From contig CAJYUW010000039.1 of assembly GCA_913778205.1 (NCBI GenBank), positions 1 to 64,000 on the forward strand: a stretch of DNA of 64,000 nucleotides. Reading direction: 5' to 3'. Numbering within the stretch: position 1 is the first letter of the stretch; the number at the start of each line of letters is the position of its first letter. The stretch is from an uncultured Curtobacterium sp. (lineage in GTDB: Bacteria; Actinomycetota; Actinomycetes; Actinomycetales; Microbacteriaceae). Made by a program: the position numbers and the translations under genes. Below are positions 1 through 13,596 of this stretch, piece after piece. The notes beneath the pieces are model-generated. The model worked only from the letters and a program-made list of their open reading frames with translations. It was not told the origin of the DNA and ran no database searches.

Positions 1-240
1 ATCTTCAATCCAAAAGGAATTGTCTCCGACGATCACGGCCGAAACCGATCACGCACGGGGTCAATAAAATTGGCATTGACAATGTGCACGCTGTTGAGTT
101 CTCAAGGACCAGACGCACTCCCCACTCGACCCCACGAAGAGGTTCCGCCAGAGAGGCTTTCATTTTTGGCTTGACCACCGGTGTGTCGTCGGACCAGAAG
201 GCCCAGTGGCTCATCCCTCTCGGGAGAGAACCGGTGGAGT
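1..240 (-). promoter_or_regulatory. Leader of an rRNA operon (16S gene lies left of the window)
   Basis: Read on the minus strand, this stretch ends at the window edge with a purine-rich tail resembling sequences just before actinobacterial 16S genes. Positions 91-107 carry the near-palindrome TTGAGTTCTCAA (minus strand TTGAGAACTCAA), a hallmark of actinobacterial rRNA leaders in the antitermination and RNase III processing region. The whole leader is AT-richer than its surroundings. No protein gene is supported here. The 16S gene itself is not visible, so the assignment rests on the leader motif and on the strong promoters just upstream. Confidence 0.75.
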
Positions 241-244
241 TGTC

Positions 245-273
245 ATCCTAGGCGTCGAAGCGATCCAGCGCAA
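245..273 (-). promoter_or_regulatory. Proximal rRNA promoter
   Basis: On the minus strand TTGCGC (268-273) is followed after exactly 17 bases by TAGGAT (245-250), a good housekeeping sigma match. It lies just upstream of the rRNA leader and fits the main promoter of the rRNA operon to the left. Confidence 0.65.
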
Positions 274-375
274 GGCCGGTTCTGAACTTCAGTGGAGGAT
301 GGTCCCGCTTGAGGCCGGCAGGCTCTGGGCTCTCGCTCCAGCCGCTCCGCCGCACCTTTGGGGTGACGAGTAAGA

Positions 376-405
376 ACTCTACGTGCGGACTACGGGGAGC
401 GCCAA
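376..405 (-). promoter_or_regulatory. Possible distal rRNA promoter
   Basis: Minus-strand TTGGCG (400-405), an 18-base spacer, then TAGAGT (376-381). Tandem promoters are usual for rRNA operons. The match is weaker than the proximal one. Confidence 0.4.
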
Positions 406-460
406 CCGGCCGCACTTCCCGGGCGTGTCGCGTTGTGCAACATGGGCTCCGGAACGCAGC

Positions 461-492
461 GACGCCCGGCTCCCACAGGGGAACCGGGCGTC
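461..492 (-). terminator. Hairpin terminator after tyrS
   Basis: A perfect 9-bp stem (GACGCCCGG at 461-469 with CCGGGCGTC at 484-492) lies 16 bases past the tyrS stop. There is no T-run, which is normal for GC-rich actinobacterial terminators. It separates tyrS from the rRNA promoters. Confidence 0.65.
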
Positions 493-507
493 GACGAGCG
501 AGGTCGA

Positions 508-1821
508 TCAGGCGATCGTCACGCCGGCGAGGGTCTTCTTGCCACGACGGAGCACGACCACTCCCCCGGGCAGCGCCAGGTCGGACAAGCGGGCGGTGGC
601 GTCCTCGGCTCGAGCGTTGTTCACGTACACGCCGCCCTGGTCGATCGCCCGACGCGCCTCCCCGAGGGACTTGACGAGCTCCGTCTCGACGAGGGCCTTC
701 GCCACGTCGGCGTCGGCGGGCAGCGTGGTCGACCCCGGGAGCTCTGCGATCGCCGACCGGAGGGTGTGCTCGTCGAGCGTCGTGAGGTCCCCGTTGCCGA
801 ACAGTGCCGCGGCGGCGTCGATCGCGGCCTGCGTCGCCTCGACCCCGTGCACCACGGCGGTCACCTCGAACGCCAGGGTCCGCTGGGCCTCCCGCCGGAA
901 GGGCTCGTCGGCGACGGCCTGTTCGAGCCGCTCGACCTCGGCCCGCGACAGGAACGTGAACTGCCGCAGCCGTTCGACCACGTCGGCGTCCGAGGTGTTG
1001 AGCCAGAACTGGTAGAACGCGTACGGCGACGTCATCTCCGGGTCGAGCCAGATCGCGTTGCCCTCGCTCTTGCCGAACTTCGTGCCGTCGGAGTTCACGA
1101 TGAGCGGGGTCCCGAGCGCGTGCACCGTGGCACCCTCGGTTCGCCTGATCAGCTCCGTCCCCGAGGTCAGGTTGCCCCACTGGTCGGAGCCGCCGGTCTG
1201 CAGGGTGCACCCGTACTGCCGGAAGAGCTCGCGGTAGTCGAGACCCTGCAGGATCTGGTAGCTGAACTCGGTGTAGCTGATCCCCGCGTCGGAGTTCAGT
1301 CGCGCGGCGACGGCGTCCTTCTTGAGCATCGAGTTGACGCGGAAGTACTTGCCGATGTCACGCAGGAAGTCGATCGCCGACAGGGGCGCGGTCCAGTCGA
1401 GGTTGTTCACCAGGCGGACGCCGTTGTCGCCCTCCGGACTGAGGAACCGCGACACCTGTCCACGCAGCCGCTCGACCCAGTCGGCGACGGTCTCGGGGGT
1501 GTTCAGCGTGCGCTCTGCGGTCGGTCGCGGATCGCCGATGAGCCCGGTCGAGCCGCCCACCAACGCGAGGGGCTTGTGCCCGGCGAGCTGGATGCGCCGC
1601 AAGGTCAGCAGCTGCAGCAGGTTGCCGCAGTGCAGGGACGGCGCGGTCGGGTCGAAGCCGCAGTAGTACGTGATCGGCTCGCCGTCGAGGGCCTCCTTGA
1701 GTGCCGTCTCGTCGGTCGAGACGTGCACCAGACCACGCCAGCGCAGTTCGTCCCACACCGAGGCGAAGGTGGGGTCGTTCTGCTGGCGCGTCAGGACATC
1801 GAGCGCGGTATCACTGGACAC
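508..1821 (-). CDS. tyrS: Tyrosine--tRNA ligase
   Basis: Charges tRNA-Tyr with tyrosine in the cytoplasm. The 437-residue protein has the usual bacterial TyrRS length and order: a class I catalytic domain with the HIGH-equivalent HCGN near residue 64 inside FDPTAPSLHCGN, a KMSKS-equivalent KFGKS near residue 248, and a C-terminal S4-like RNA-binding domain that ends the protein. The start is GTG. A TACGAT hexamer ends 6 bases before it and no Shine-Dalgarno is visible, so the gene probably has its own leaderless transcript although it follows the glycosylase gene by 39 bases. Assignment is secure. Confidence 0.97.
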   Translation of the reverse strand: MSSDTALDVLTRQQNDPTFASVWDELRWRGLVHVSTDETALKEALDGEPITYYCGFDPTAPSLHCGNLLQLLTLRRIQLAGHKPLALVGGSTGLIGDPRPTAERTLNTPETVADWVERLRGQVSRFLSPEGDNGVRLVNNLDWTAPLSAIDFLRDIGKYFRVNSMLKKDAVAARLNSDAGISYTEFSYQILQGLDYRELFRQYGCTLQTGGSDQWGNLTSGTELIRRTEGATVHALGTPLIVNSDGTKFGKSEGNAIWLDPEMTSPYAFYQFWLNTSDADVVERLRQFTFLSRAEVERLEQAVADEPFRREAQRTLAFEVTAVVHGVEATQAAIDAAAALFGNGDLTTLDEHTLRSAIAELPGSTTLPADADVAKALVETELVKSLGEARRAIDQGGVYVNNARAEDATARLSDLALPGGVVVLRRGKKTLAGVTIA

Positions 1822-1860
1822 CCGGCAATCGTAGCGGCCGCGAGGCGCGGCGCCGCTCCG

Positions 1861-5404
<3,544 letters not shown>

Positions 5405-5430
5405 GTGGTTTCTCCTTGGGGGTGGGGGTG

Positions 5431-6396
5431 TCAGTTGGTGGTGGCCAGAGCCGTGGCCTCGGCCGGTTCGGCTGCGTTCGCTGCCAGGAGCCAGGCGAGG
5501 AGCGCCTTCTGCGCGTGCAGACGGTTCTCCGCCTCGTCCCAGATGATGCTGCGCGGGCCGTCGATGACCTCGGCCGTGACCTCGAAGCCACGGTCGGCGG
5601 GCAGGCAGTGCATGAAGACGGCGTCGTCGGCGGCGTGCGCCATCAGCTCGTCGTCCACGCGGTACCCGGCGAAGGTGTCGAGTCGCGCCTGCTTCTCGTC
5701 CTCCTTGCCCATCGAGACCCAGGTGTCGGTGACGACGACGTCCGCGCCGGCGACGGCTGCGACCGGGTCGGTGACGACGAGGACCGAGCCGCCCGTGACG
5801 GCAGCGCGCTCCTCGGCGTCGGTCACGACCGACGCAGCCGGCGCGAACGACTCCGGCGCTGCCACGCGGACGTGCATGCCCGCGGTCGCGCCGGCGAGCA
5901 GGTACGACTGCGCCATGTTGCTCGCACCGTCACCGATGAACGCCACGGTCTGGCCCGCGAGCGCGCCGCGGTGCTCGCGGATCGTGAGGAGGTCGGCGAG
6001 CAGCTGGCAGGGGTGGAAGTCGTCGGACAGGGCGTTCACGACGGGGACGCGCGTGCCGGCGGCCATCTCCTCGAGCCCGGACTGCGCGTAGGTGCGCCAG
6101 ACGATCGCCGACACCATGCGCTCGAGCACGCGCGCGGTGTCCGACGGGGTCTCCTTGCCGCCGAGCTGGCTGTTCGCGGTCGTGATGACGAGCGGGCTGC
6201 CGCCGAGGTCGGAGATGCCGACGTGGAAGGACACCCGGGTCCGGGTGGACGACTTGTCGAAGATCACCGCGACGGACTGCGGCCCCGCGAGGGGCTTCGC
6301 GGCCCAGCGGTCGGCCTTCATCTGCGCGGCGAGGTCGAGGATCGCGGACTGCTCGGCCTGGCTGAGGTCGTCGTCGCGGAGGAAGTGGCGGGTCAT
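5431..6396 (-). CDS. argF: Ornithine carbamoyltransferase
   Basis: Transfers a carbamoyl group from carbamoyl phosphate to ornithine to form citrulline. The 321-residue protein shows the carbamoyl phosphate motif STRTR near residue 50, FHPCQ in the middle and HCLPA near residue 267, all diagnostic for ornithine transcarbamylase. Its ATG overlaps the argD stop by four bases (ATGA), so translation is coupled within the arg operon. Confidence 0.97.
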   Translation of the reverse strand: MTRHFLRDDDLSQAEQSAILDLAAQMKADRWAAKPLAGPQSVAVIFDKSSTRTRVSFHVGISDLGGSPLVITTANSQLGGKETPSDTARVLERMVSAIVWRTYAQSGLEEMAAGTRVPVVNALSDDFHPCQLLADLLTIREHRGALAGQTVAFIGDGASNMAQSYLLAGATAGMHVRVAAPESFAPAASVVTDAEERAAVTGGSVLVVTDPVAAVAGADVVVTDTWVSMGKEDEKQARLDTFAGYRVDDELMAHAADDAVFMHCLPADRGFEVTAEVIDGPRSIIWDEAENRLHAQKALLAWLLAANAAEPAEATALATTN

Positions 6397-7616
6397 GCGT
6401 TCGGCTCCTGCTCGGCGGCGACGGCCGCGAGGCTCTCGGCGAGGATCGACACGAACTCGTCGATCTCGGCGTCGGACACGATGAGCGGCGGCGCGATGCG
6501 CAGGCTCGACTCGTTCGGGGCGTTGATGATCAGACCGCGGTCGAGCGCGGCCTGGTTGACGGCGGGTCCCACGGGGCCGGTCAGCCCGACGCCGATGAGC
6601 AGCCCGCTGCCACGGACCTCCTGGACGAGCGGCGAACCGATCGATGCGATGCCGGCTCGGAGGCGCTCACCCTTCGCCACCGCTCCGGCGACGAGGTCGG
6701 CGCGCTCGATCTCCTCGAGCACGGCGTTCGCGACGCGGGTGCCGAGCGGGTTGCCACCGAAGGTCGAGCCGTGCTGTCCGGCGGAGAACAGGTCGGACGC
6801 CCAGCCGAACGTGACGAGGGCGCCGATCGGGAACCCGCCGGCGATGCCCTTGGCGATCGTGATGGCGTCCGGGGTGAAACCGTGGCCCTGGTAGGTGAAC
6901 CAGTTGCCGGTCCGCCCCACCCCGGTCTGGATCTCGTCGAGGACGAGCAGCGCGCCGTGCTCCTGGGTCAGCCGACGGGCGGCGAGCAGGAAGCCCTCCG
7001 GCAGGTCGACGACGCCGGCCTCGCCCTTGATCGGCTCGAGGATGAGCGCTGCGACGTGGTCGTCGAACGCGGACTCCAGGGCCTCGACCGTGGAGTCGAC
7101 GTGCTCGACCCCGGGGACCATCGGCAGGAAGTCCTCCTGGAGCGCGGGCTTGCCGGTCAGCGCCAGTGCGCCCATCGTCCGGCCGTGGAACCCCTGCTTC
7201 AGCGCGAGGATCCGGGTCTTGCTCCCGTCCGCGCCCCGGTTCAGGCGAGCGAGCTTGAACGCGGCCTCGTTCGCCTCGGCCCCGGAGTTGCCGAAGTACA
7301 CCCGGCCGGCCTCGCCCGCACCGGTGATGCGCTTGAGCCGCTCGGCGAGTTCGAGCTGCGGCGGCGTCGCGAAGTAGTTCGAGACGTGCACGAGCTTGGC
7401 CGCCTGGTCGGCGACGGCCTCGACGAGCGCGGGGTGTGCGTGCCCGAGGGAGTTCACGGCGATGCCGGCGAGGAAGTCGAGGTACTCGTTGCCGTCGACG
7501 TCCCACACCCGGCAGCCCTGGCCGCGCTCGAGCATGATCTTCGGCGGGGTCAGGGATCGCATGAGCGACGCCCCGAACCGGTCGTTCCAGGTCTGGGTCT
7601 GCGTCTCGGTGCTCAC
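6393..7616 (-). CDS. argD: Acetylornithine aminotransferase
   Basis: PLP-dependent class III aminotransferase converting N-acetylglutamate semialdehyde to N-acetylornithine. The chosen GTG start gives 407 residues beginning STETQTQTWNDRF. It forms a GTGA overlap with the argB stop, so it is preferred over the much longer upstream open frame. Family landmarks include NSGAEANEAA, the LVLDEIQTGVGRTG segment with the cofactor-binding Asp, and the PLP lysine in TIAKGIAGGFPIGA. It is coupled to argF downstream. Confidence 0.96.
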   Translation of the reverse strand: MSTETQTQTWNDRFGASLMRSLTPPKIMLERGQGCRVWDVDGNEYLDFLAGIAVNSLGHAHPALVEAVADQAAKLVHVSNYFATPPQLELAERLKRITGAGEAGRVYFGNSGAEANEAAFKLARLNRGADGSKTRILALKQGFHGRTMGALALTGKPALQEDFLPMVPGVEHVDSTVEALESAFDDHVAALILEPIKGEAGVVDLPEGFLLAARRLTQEHGALLVLDEIQTGVGRTGNWFTYQGHGFTPDAITIAKGIAGGFPIGALVTFGWASDLFSAGQHGSTFGGNPLGTRVANAVLEEIERADLVAGAVAKGERLRAGIASIGSPLVQEVRGSGLLIGVGLTGPVGPAVNQAALDRGLIINAPNESSLRIAPPLIVSDAEIDEFVSILAESLAAVAAEQEPNA

Positions 7617-8659
7617 TGCTCGTGCCCCTTCTCGGTCGTGGCTTCGTGCTTGCCGGCGGTCGTGCGGCCCGCCGCGTCGGTCGCGGCGGACACGGCGACG
7701 CGTCGGCCGATCTCGGCGTGGGTCATCTGGTTCTCGGTACGTCGGCTCGGGTCCGGGATCACCTCGGTGCCCGCGCCGCGGAGGGTGAAGACCTCGAGGA
7801 GGATCGAGTGCGGGATGCGACCGTCGATGATCGTCGCGCCACCGACCCCGCCGACCACGGCGTCGAGGCACGCGGTCATCTTCGGGATCATCCCCGACTC
7901 GAGCGAGGGCAGGAGCTCCCGGAGTTCCTCGACGGCGATGAGGTCGACGATGGAGTCGCGGTCCGGCCAGTTCCGGTAGAGCCCGGGGACGTCCGTGAGC
8001 ATCATGAGCTTCGCCGCCTTGAGCGCGATCGCGAGGGCTCCGGCCGCGGCGTCGGCGTTCACGTTGAGCGCCTGGTCGGGGTGGGCGTCGTCGATCGCGA
8101 TGCTCGACACGACCGGGATGCGGCCGGCCTCGATCGCGGCGAGGACACCGGACGGGTCGACGTGCGTGATGTCGCCGACGTGCCCGAGGTCGAAGTGCTC
8201 GCCGTCGACGACGACGCCCTTCTTCTCGCCGGTGAACAGGGAGCCGCCGTCGCCGAAGACCCCGACCGCGAGACCGTCGCCGTGCTCGTTCATCAGCTCG
8301 ACGATCTCGCGGTTCACCTCGCCGGCCAGAACGTCGCGGACGACGGTGATCGCCTCGGTCGTGGTGACGCGGTAGCCGCCCCGGAACTCGGACTCGATGC
8401 CCTGCTCCTTGAGCGCCGCCGAGATCTGCGGACCGCCGCCGTGGACGACGACCGGGTGCAGACCGGCGTACCGGAGGTACACCATGTCCTCGGCGAACGC
8501 CCGCTTGAGGTCCTCGTTGATCATCGCGTTGCCGCCGAACTTGACGACGACGACCTTGCCCGAGAACCGCTTCAGCCAGGGCAGGGACTCGATGAGCGTC
8601 GCGGCCTTGACGGCGGCGAGCTCGTGCTCTTCTTCCTTGGTCAGGTCGTGGTCGCTCAT
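7613..8659 (-). CDS. argB: Acetylglutamate kinase
   Basis: Phosphorylates N-acetylglutamate, usually the feedback-controlled step of arginine synthesis. The 348-residue protein has the amino acid kinase motifs VVKFGGNAM near residue 38 and VVVHGGGPQI near residue 70, and a late NVNADAAAGALA. It is longer than the roughly 300 residues typical of ArgB because of a charged, low-complexity tail of about 50 residues (from about residue 300). The ATG shares one base with the argJ stop (TGATG). Confidence 0.96.
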   Translation of the reverse strand: MSDHDLTKEEEHELAAVKAATLIESLPWLKRFSGKVVVVKFGGNAMINEDLKRAFAEDMVYLRYAGLHPVVVHGGGPQISAALKEQGIESEFRGGYRVTTTEAITVVRDVLAGEVNREIVELMNEHGDGLAVGVFGDGGSLFTGEKKGVVVDGEHFDLGHVGDITHVDPSGVLAAIEAGRIPVVSSIAIDDAHPDQALNVNADAAAGALAIALKAAKLMMLTDVPGLYRNWPDRDSIVDLIAVEELRELLPSLESGMIPKMTACLDAVVGGVGGATIIDGRIPHSILLEVFTLRGAGTEVIPDPSRRTENQMTHAEIGRRVAVSAATDAAGRTTAGKHEATTEKGHEQ

Positions 8660-9936
8660 CAGCTGGAGTACGCGCTGTTCTCGTGGACGTAGTCGTGCGT
8701 GAGGTCGTTCGTCAGGATCGTCGCCGCGAACGGCCCGACCCCGAGGTCGATGAGCACGTGGGTCTCACGGCCGGTCAGGTCGACGGTGTCGCTCGGCTCG
8801 TCCGGAGCGCCCGCGTGGCACACCCGGACACCGTTCATGCTCACGTCGACCGCGTACGGGTCGAACTCGGCGTCGGTGGTGCCGATCGCCGCGAGCACCC
8901 GGCCCCAGTTCGGATCGTTGCCGAAGACGGCCGCCTTGAACAGGTTGTTCCGCGCGACGCTCCGGCCGACGGTCACGGCATCGTCCTCGCTCACGGCACC
9001 GACGACCTCGATCGCGATGTCGTGGCTGGCGCCCTCGGCGTCCTGCTGGAGCTGCTTCGCGAGGTCGGCGCAGACGGCGGTCAGGGCTTCCTGGAAGTCG
9101 CCGACCTCTGGTGTGACACCGCTGGCCCCGGAGGACATCAGCACGACCGTGTCGTTCGTCGACATGCAGCCGTCGGAGTCGACCCGGTCGAAGGTGACCC
9201 GCGTGGCCGCGCGGAGTGCCTGGTCGAGCTCGTCGGACGAGAGCAGCGCGTCGGTCGTGATCACCACGAGCATCGTCGCCAGGCCCGGCGCGAGCATCCC
9301 CGCGCCCTTGGCCATGCCGCCGACCGTCCAGCCGTCCTCGGTCACGACCGACTGCTTCGGCTTCGTGTCGGTCGTCATGATCGCGGTCGCGGCATCGAGG
9401 CCGGCCGTCGGGGACAGCGCGGCGGATGCGAGCCCGACCCCCGAGAGCACCTTGTCGCGGAAGGTCTGGTCGCCCACGCCGATGAGGCCGGTCGAGCAGA
9501 CGACCACGTCGCCGGCGCCGATGCCGAGTTCCCCGGCGACGGCCTCGGCGGTCAGGTGGGTGGTCTGGAAGCCGAACGGCCCGGTGAAGCAGTTCGCGCC
9601 GCCCGAGTTGAGCACGACCGCCCGCGCGATGCCGTCCCCGACGACCTGCTTCGACCAGGTGACGGGGTGCGCCTGCGCGCGGTTGCTCGTGAAGACGGCG
9701 GCGACCGCCGCCTCCGGGCCGTCGTTGACGACGAGGGCCACGTCGGGCTTGCCGCTCGCCTTGAGTCCGGCGGTGACGCCGGCGGCGCGGAACCCCGCGG
9801 CCGCGGTGACCCCCTGTCCGGTCGACCCGGCCGGGAGGCCCGCCCCGGCTCCGTCGTGATGGCCCACGTCGTGCTGGCCCACGTCGTGCTGGCCCGCGTC
9901 GTGCTGGCCCGCGTCGTGCTGGTCTGGGTTGGTCAC
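8659..9936 (-). CDS. argJ: Bifunctional ornithine acetyltransferase / N-acetylglutamate synthase
   Basis: Moves the acetyl group from N-acetylornithine to glutamate, recycling acetate in the arginine pathway; some ArgJ proteins also use acetyl-CoA. The protein is 425 residues if it starts at the GTG that overlaps the argC stop (GTGA). The autocleavage region is clear: [16 protein letters not shown], where the Thr of ATML is the expected N-terminal nucleophile of the beta chain. ArgJ homology starts only after about residue 30. The first part is an unusual His/Asp-rich repeat (units like GQHDA) encoded by a 15-base tandem repeat. No other credible start lies closer to the conserved part. Confidence 0.95.
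   Translation of the reverse strand: MTNPDQHDAGQHDAGQHDVGQHDVGHHDGAGAGLPAGSTGQGVTAAAGFRAAGVTAGLKASGKPDVALVVNDGPEAAVAAVFTSNRAQAHPVTWSKQVVGDGIARAVVLNSGGANCFTGPFGFQTTHLTAEAVAGELGIGAGDVVVCSTGLIGVGDQTFRDKVLSGVGLASAALSPTAGLDAATAIMTTDTKPKQSVVTEDGWTVGGMAKGAGMLAPGLATMLVVITTDALLSSDELDQALRAATRVTFDRVDSDGCMSTNDTVVLMSSGASGVTPEVGDFQEALTAVCADLAKQLQQDAEGASHDIAIEVVGAVSEDDAVTVGRSVARNNLFKAAVFGNDPNWGRVLAAIGTTDAEFDPYAVDVSMNGVRVCHAGAPDEPSDTVDLTGRETHVLIDLGVGPFAATILTNDLTHDYVHENSAYSS
9852..9926. repeat. 15-base tandem repeat inside the argJ 5' end
   Basis: Five head-to-tail units based on CGTCGTGCTGGCCCG, with single-base differences, cover 9852-9926. Read on the minus strand they encode the repeated pentapeptide (A/V)GQHD near the start of ArgJ. 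Being a multiple of three, copy-number change would keep the frame. Confidence 0.9.
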
Positions 9937-11030
9937 GGTGCGACTCCGTCCACGCTCAGGCCGAGGGTCTCGGGGAAGCCCAGGGCGATGTTGGTGGACT
10001 GGACCGCTGCCCCGGCGGTGCCCTTCGCGAGGTTGTCGAGCGCGCTGATCGCGACCACCCGACCGGCGGCCTCGTCGACTGCGATGCCGACCAGGCACGT
10101 GTTCGCACCGATCGTGTCCGCGACCCGGGGGAACTCGCCCTCGGGCAGCAGGTGCACGAAGGGCTCGTCGGCGTACGCCTGCTCCCACGCGAGCCGGACG
10201 TCGCGCGCGCTGACGCCCGGCGCCAGCTTCGCGGTCGTCGTGGCGAGGATCCCACGCGACATCGGGACGAGGACCGGCGTGAAGGAGATGGTGACGTCCG
10301 AGGCGCCGGCGACCTGCAGGTTCTGCTGGATCTCCGGGATGTGCCGGTGCTTCCCGCCGAGGCCGTACGCACTGGCGGAGCCCATGATCTCGGACGCGAG
10401 GTAGGTGTTCGCGAGCTTCTTGCCGGCGCCGCTCGGTCCGACGCTCAGGACGGCGACGATGTCGTCCGATTCGACCAGCCCCGCCTGGATGCCCGGCTGG
10501 ATGCCGAGCGTGACCGCCGTGACGTTGCACCCGGGCACCGCGATCCGCTTCGTGCCGGACAGTGCCGAACGCTGCCGCCCCTGGGTCGCGATGTCGTCCT
10601 CGTCGCGCCACTCGTCGGCCGAGCCGGGCTTCGGGGCCGCGTGCAGGAGCTCGGGCATTCCGTAGGTCCAGGCACCGAACCAGTCGCCGCCGTAGAAGGC
10701 CTCCCACGCTGCCGGGTCCGTGAGCCGGTGGTCGGCGCCGCAGTCCACGACGAGCGTGTCGTCGTCGAGTTCGGCGGTGATCGCCCCGGACTGCCCGTGC
10801 GGCAGCGCGAGGAACACCACGTCGTGTCCGCGGAGGTTCTCCGCCGTCGTCTCCGCGAGCGTCAGGTGGGCCAGCGACCGCAGGTGTGGCTGGGTGGCGA
10901 TGAGCGGCTGTCCGGCGTTCGAGAACGCCGTCACCGTCCTGACGTCGAACTCGGGATGGGCGGAGAGCACGCGCAGGAGCTCACCGCCCGCGTAGCCGGA
11001 GGCTCCCGCCACGGCGACGGATACGGACAT
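9933..11030 (-). CDS. argC: N-acetyl-gamma-glutamyl-phosphate reductase
   Basis: Reduces N-acetylglutamyl phosphate with NADPH; first gene of the argCJBDFGH cluster. The 365-residue protein opens with a Rossmann fold [14 protein letters not shown] and has the active-site cysteine in [12 protein letters not shown] near residue 160. The ATG at 11030 has a clear Shine-Dalgarno (AAAGGTGG, minus strand) and fits the family start; the longer upstream frame is not needed. The 73 bases between the pheT stop and this start must hold any arg promoter. No obvious ARG box was found there. Confidence 0.97.
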   Translation of the reverse strand: MSVSVAVAGASGYAGGELLRVLSAHPEFDVRTVTAFSNAGQPLIATQPHLRSLAHLTLAETTAENLRGHDVVFLALPHGQSGAITAELDDDTLVVDCGADHRLTDPAAWEAFYGGDWFGAWTYGMPELLHAAPKPGSADEWRDEDDIATQGRQRSALSGTKRIAVPGCNVTAVTLGIQPGIQAGLVESDDIVAVLSVGPSGAGKKLANTYLASEIMGSASAYGLGGKHRHIPEIQQNLQVAGASDVTISFTPVLVPMSRGILATTTAKLAPGVSARDVRLAWEQAYADEPFVHLLPEGEFPRVADTIGANTCLVGIAVDEAAGRVVAISALDNLAKGTAGAAVQSTNIALGFPETLGLSVDGVAP

Positions 11031-11103
11031 GGGATTCCACCTTTGGGTCGGACTGGTCGTCGAGAGAGTCGGAGGCGGCGGCCCCGGGCGGTGATCCTGT
11101 GGA

Positions 11104-13596
11104 TCAGTCGCGCAGGGTCGCCCCGAATCGCTCGCCGGCACGTCGGACAGCGCCGTCACGGGCCTCGGAGGCCTCGGCAGCGGTCAGCGTGCGGTCCGTG
11201 GCACGGAAGCGCAGCGCGAACGTCAGGGACTTCTGTCCCTCGCTCACGCCGGTGCCCCGGTAGTCGTCCACGAGGCGAGCATACTCCAACAGCTCACCTG
11301 CACCAGAGCGGACGACGTCGAGGACGTCGCCCGCGGGGACGTCCGCGTCCACGACCAGGGACAGGTCCTGCGTCGCGGCCGGGTACGACTCGATCGGTCC
11401 GACCGAGACGGCTTCGGGTGCGAGCGAGACGAGGGCGTCGAGGTCGAGTTCCACCACGGCGACCACGCGCGGCAGGACGGCGGCATCGCTGAGTTCCGGG
11501 AGCAGTTCGCCCGCGACGCCGACGACCGAGTCGCCGACGAGCAGCGACGCAGCACGCCCGGGGTGCAGCGACGGGTGCGTCGTCTGCCGCACCGTCAGCT
11601 CGACGCCGACGGCCCAGGCCACCTGGCGCGCGGCATCGAGTGCGTCCGCGATGCCGTACGGCTCTGCGGCGACACCGGGCTGCTTCACGACCCGGTGACC
11701 GGTGAGGAGCGCGGACACGTGGAAGGGCTGTGCCGGGAGGGACGCGTCGAGCGCTGCGAGGGTCGCGCGGTCCGGGAGCGCGGCACCGGCGGGGACGTCG
11801 GCGGTGCCGAGCTCGTGCCCGTCCGTCGGCAGGAACACCCGGGACGTCTCGTACACCGCGACGTCGACGAGCCCGCGCGACACGTTCCGCCGTGCGACGT
11901 CCACGAGCGCGGGCAGGCCGCTGCGACGCAGTCGGTTCTGCTCGCTGTCCAGGGCGTTCGCGAGGACGACGCTCGGTCCGCCGTCGCCGTCGATGCCCGG
12001 GTAGGCGTCCTGCGTCGCGGCGGAGACGAACGGGGCGGTGACGACCTCGACCAGGCCGGCGGCGGCGAGGGCGTTCGCCACGCGGCGACGAGCCTGCTGA
12101 TGGCCGGTGAGTCCGCGTCCGGGCGGGGCGACGGGGAGGACGCTCGGGATCCGGCCGTAGCCGACGATCCGTGCGATCTCCTCGACCAGCGTGGTGTCGT
12201 CGCCGAGGTCCGGTCGCCAGGTGGGCGGGGTGACCGACAGGAGCTCGCCGTCGACCTCGACCGTGGCGCCGATCGCGCGGAGCGTGTCGATGACCTCGGC
12301 GTCGGTGTACTCGACGCCGATCAGCTCGGCGGGGCGGCCGATCCGCATCGCGACGGTCGGGCGGGGCGTGGTGTCGACGAGGGTCGAGCCGAGCGGGTCG
12401 GCCGTGCCCCCGGCGAGCTCGACGAGGAGCTCGACAGCGCGGTTCGCCGCGGCCTCGGACACGAGCGGGTCGACGCCGCGCTCGAACCGCCGCGACGCCT
12501 CGCTCGGGAGCTTGTGCCGACGCGCGGTGCGGGCGATCGAGACCTGGTCGAACACAGCCGCCTCGATGAGGACGTCGGTGGTCGAGTCGGAGATCTCCGT
12601 CCGCGCGCCGCCCATGACGCCGGCGAGGCCGACCGGGCCGTCGCCGTCGGTGATGACGAGGTCCTCCGGGTCGAGCGTGCGCGTGACGTCGTCGAGCGTG
12701 ACGAGGGTCTCCCCCGCCGCCGCGCGTCGGACACCGAGGCCGCCGACGACCTTCGCGAGGTCGTAGCCGTGCAGGGGCTGTCCGAGCTCGAACATCACGT
12801 AGTTGGTCACGTCGACGGGGAGCGAGATCGACCGGACACCCGCCAGCGACAGCCGCGACACCATCCAGGCCGGTGTCTTCACGGTCGGGTCGATGCCTCG
12901 GACGACCCGGGTGACGAAGGTCGTCGCACCCTGGCGACCGCGGATCGGCGCCTGGTCGTCGATCGTGACCGGGAAGCCCTCGGCGGTGCGGGGCGTCACC
13001 CGGTCGACCGGGTCGTGGAACGAGGCACCGGTGGCGTGCGCGTACTCGCGGGCGACGCCGCGCATGCTCATCGCGTAGCCGCGGTCGGGCGTGACGTTGA
13101 TCTCGACCGCGGCGTCGTCGAGGCCGAGGAGCGCGATGGCGTCCGCGCCGACCTCGGGCTCCATGCCGAGGTCGGCGAAGCGCAGGATGCCGTCGTGCTC
13201 GTCGCCGAGTCCGAGTTCGCGGGCGGAGGCGATCATGCCGTCCGACACGTGGCCGTACGTCTTGCGCGCGGCGATCGGGAACGGCCCGGGCAGGACCGCG
13301 CCGGGCAGCGTCACGACGACGAGGTCGCCCGCGACGAAGTTGTGCGCACCGCAGACGATGCCGCGGGGCTCGGGCTCGCCGACGTCCACCTGGCACCAGT
13401 TGATCGTCTTGCCGTTCTTCTGCGGCTCCGGCTCGAGCGACAGCACCCGGCCGACCACGATCGGGCCGGTCAGGTCGTAGGTGTGCACGGCCTCCTCCTC
13501 GAAGCCCACCGACACGAGCGCCGCGTGGACGTGCTCGAGGGTGGCGTCTTCGGGGAGGTCGACCGACTCACCGAGCCAACGGAGTGGGACGCGCAT
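11104..13596 (-). CDS. pheT: Phenylalanine--tRNA ligase beta subunit
   Basis: Large subunit of the alpha2-beta2 PheRS. The 830-residue protein has the family order: an N-terminal [15 protein letters not shown] start, a tRNA-binding EMAP-like domain around residues 40-150, B3/B4 editing domain, B5 domain and a C-terminal ferredoxin-like anticodon-binding domain ending near residue 828. The ATG shares one base with the pheS stop (TGATG), so the subunits are translationally coupled. Confidence 0.97.
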   Translation of the reverse strand: MRVPLRWLGESVDLPEDATLEHVHAALVSVGFEEEAVHTYDLTGPIVVGRVLSLEPEPQKNGKTINWCQVDVGEPEPRGIVCGAHNFVAGDLVVVTLPGAVLPGPFPIAARKTYGHVSDGMIASARELGLGDEHDGILRFADLGMEPEVGADAIALLGLDDAAVEINVTPDRGYAMSMRGVAREYAHATGASFHDPVDRVTPRTAEGFPVTIDDQAPIRGRQGATTFVTRVVRGIDPTVKTPAWMVSRLSLAGVRSISLPVDVTNYVMFELGQPLHGYDLAKVVGGLGVRRAAAGETLVTLDDVTRTLDPEDLVITDGDGPVGLAGVMGGARTEISDSTTDVLIEAAVFDQVSIARTARRHKLPSEASRRFERGVDPLVSEAAANRAVELLVELAGGTADPLGSTLVDTTPRPTVAMRIGRPAELIGVEYTDAEVIDTLRAIGATVEVDGELLSVTPPTWRPDLGDDTTLVEEIARIVGYGRIPSVLPVAPPGRGLTGHQQARRRVANALAAAGLVEVVTAPFVSAATQDAYPGIDGDGGPSVVLANALDSEQNRLRRSGLPALVDVARRNVSRGLVDVAVYETSRVFLPTDGHELGTADVPAGAALPDRATLAALDASLPAQPFHVSALLTGHRVVKQPGVAAEPYGIADALDAARQVAWAVGVELTVRQTTHPSLHPGRAASLLVGDSVVGVAGELLPELSDAAVLPRVVAVVELDLDALVSLAPEAVSVGPIESYPAATQDLSLVVDADVPAGDVLDVVRSGAGELLEYARLVDDYRGTGVSEGQKSLTFALRFRATDRTLTAAEASEARDGAVRRAGERFGATLRD

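Noticed and set aside
5405-5430. argR between argF and argG
   Set aside because: Only 26 bases separate the genes; they hold just the argG ribosome binding site.
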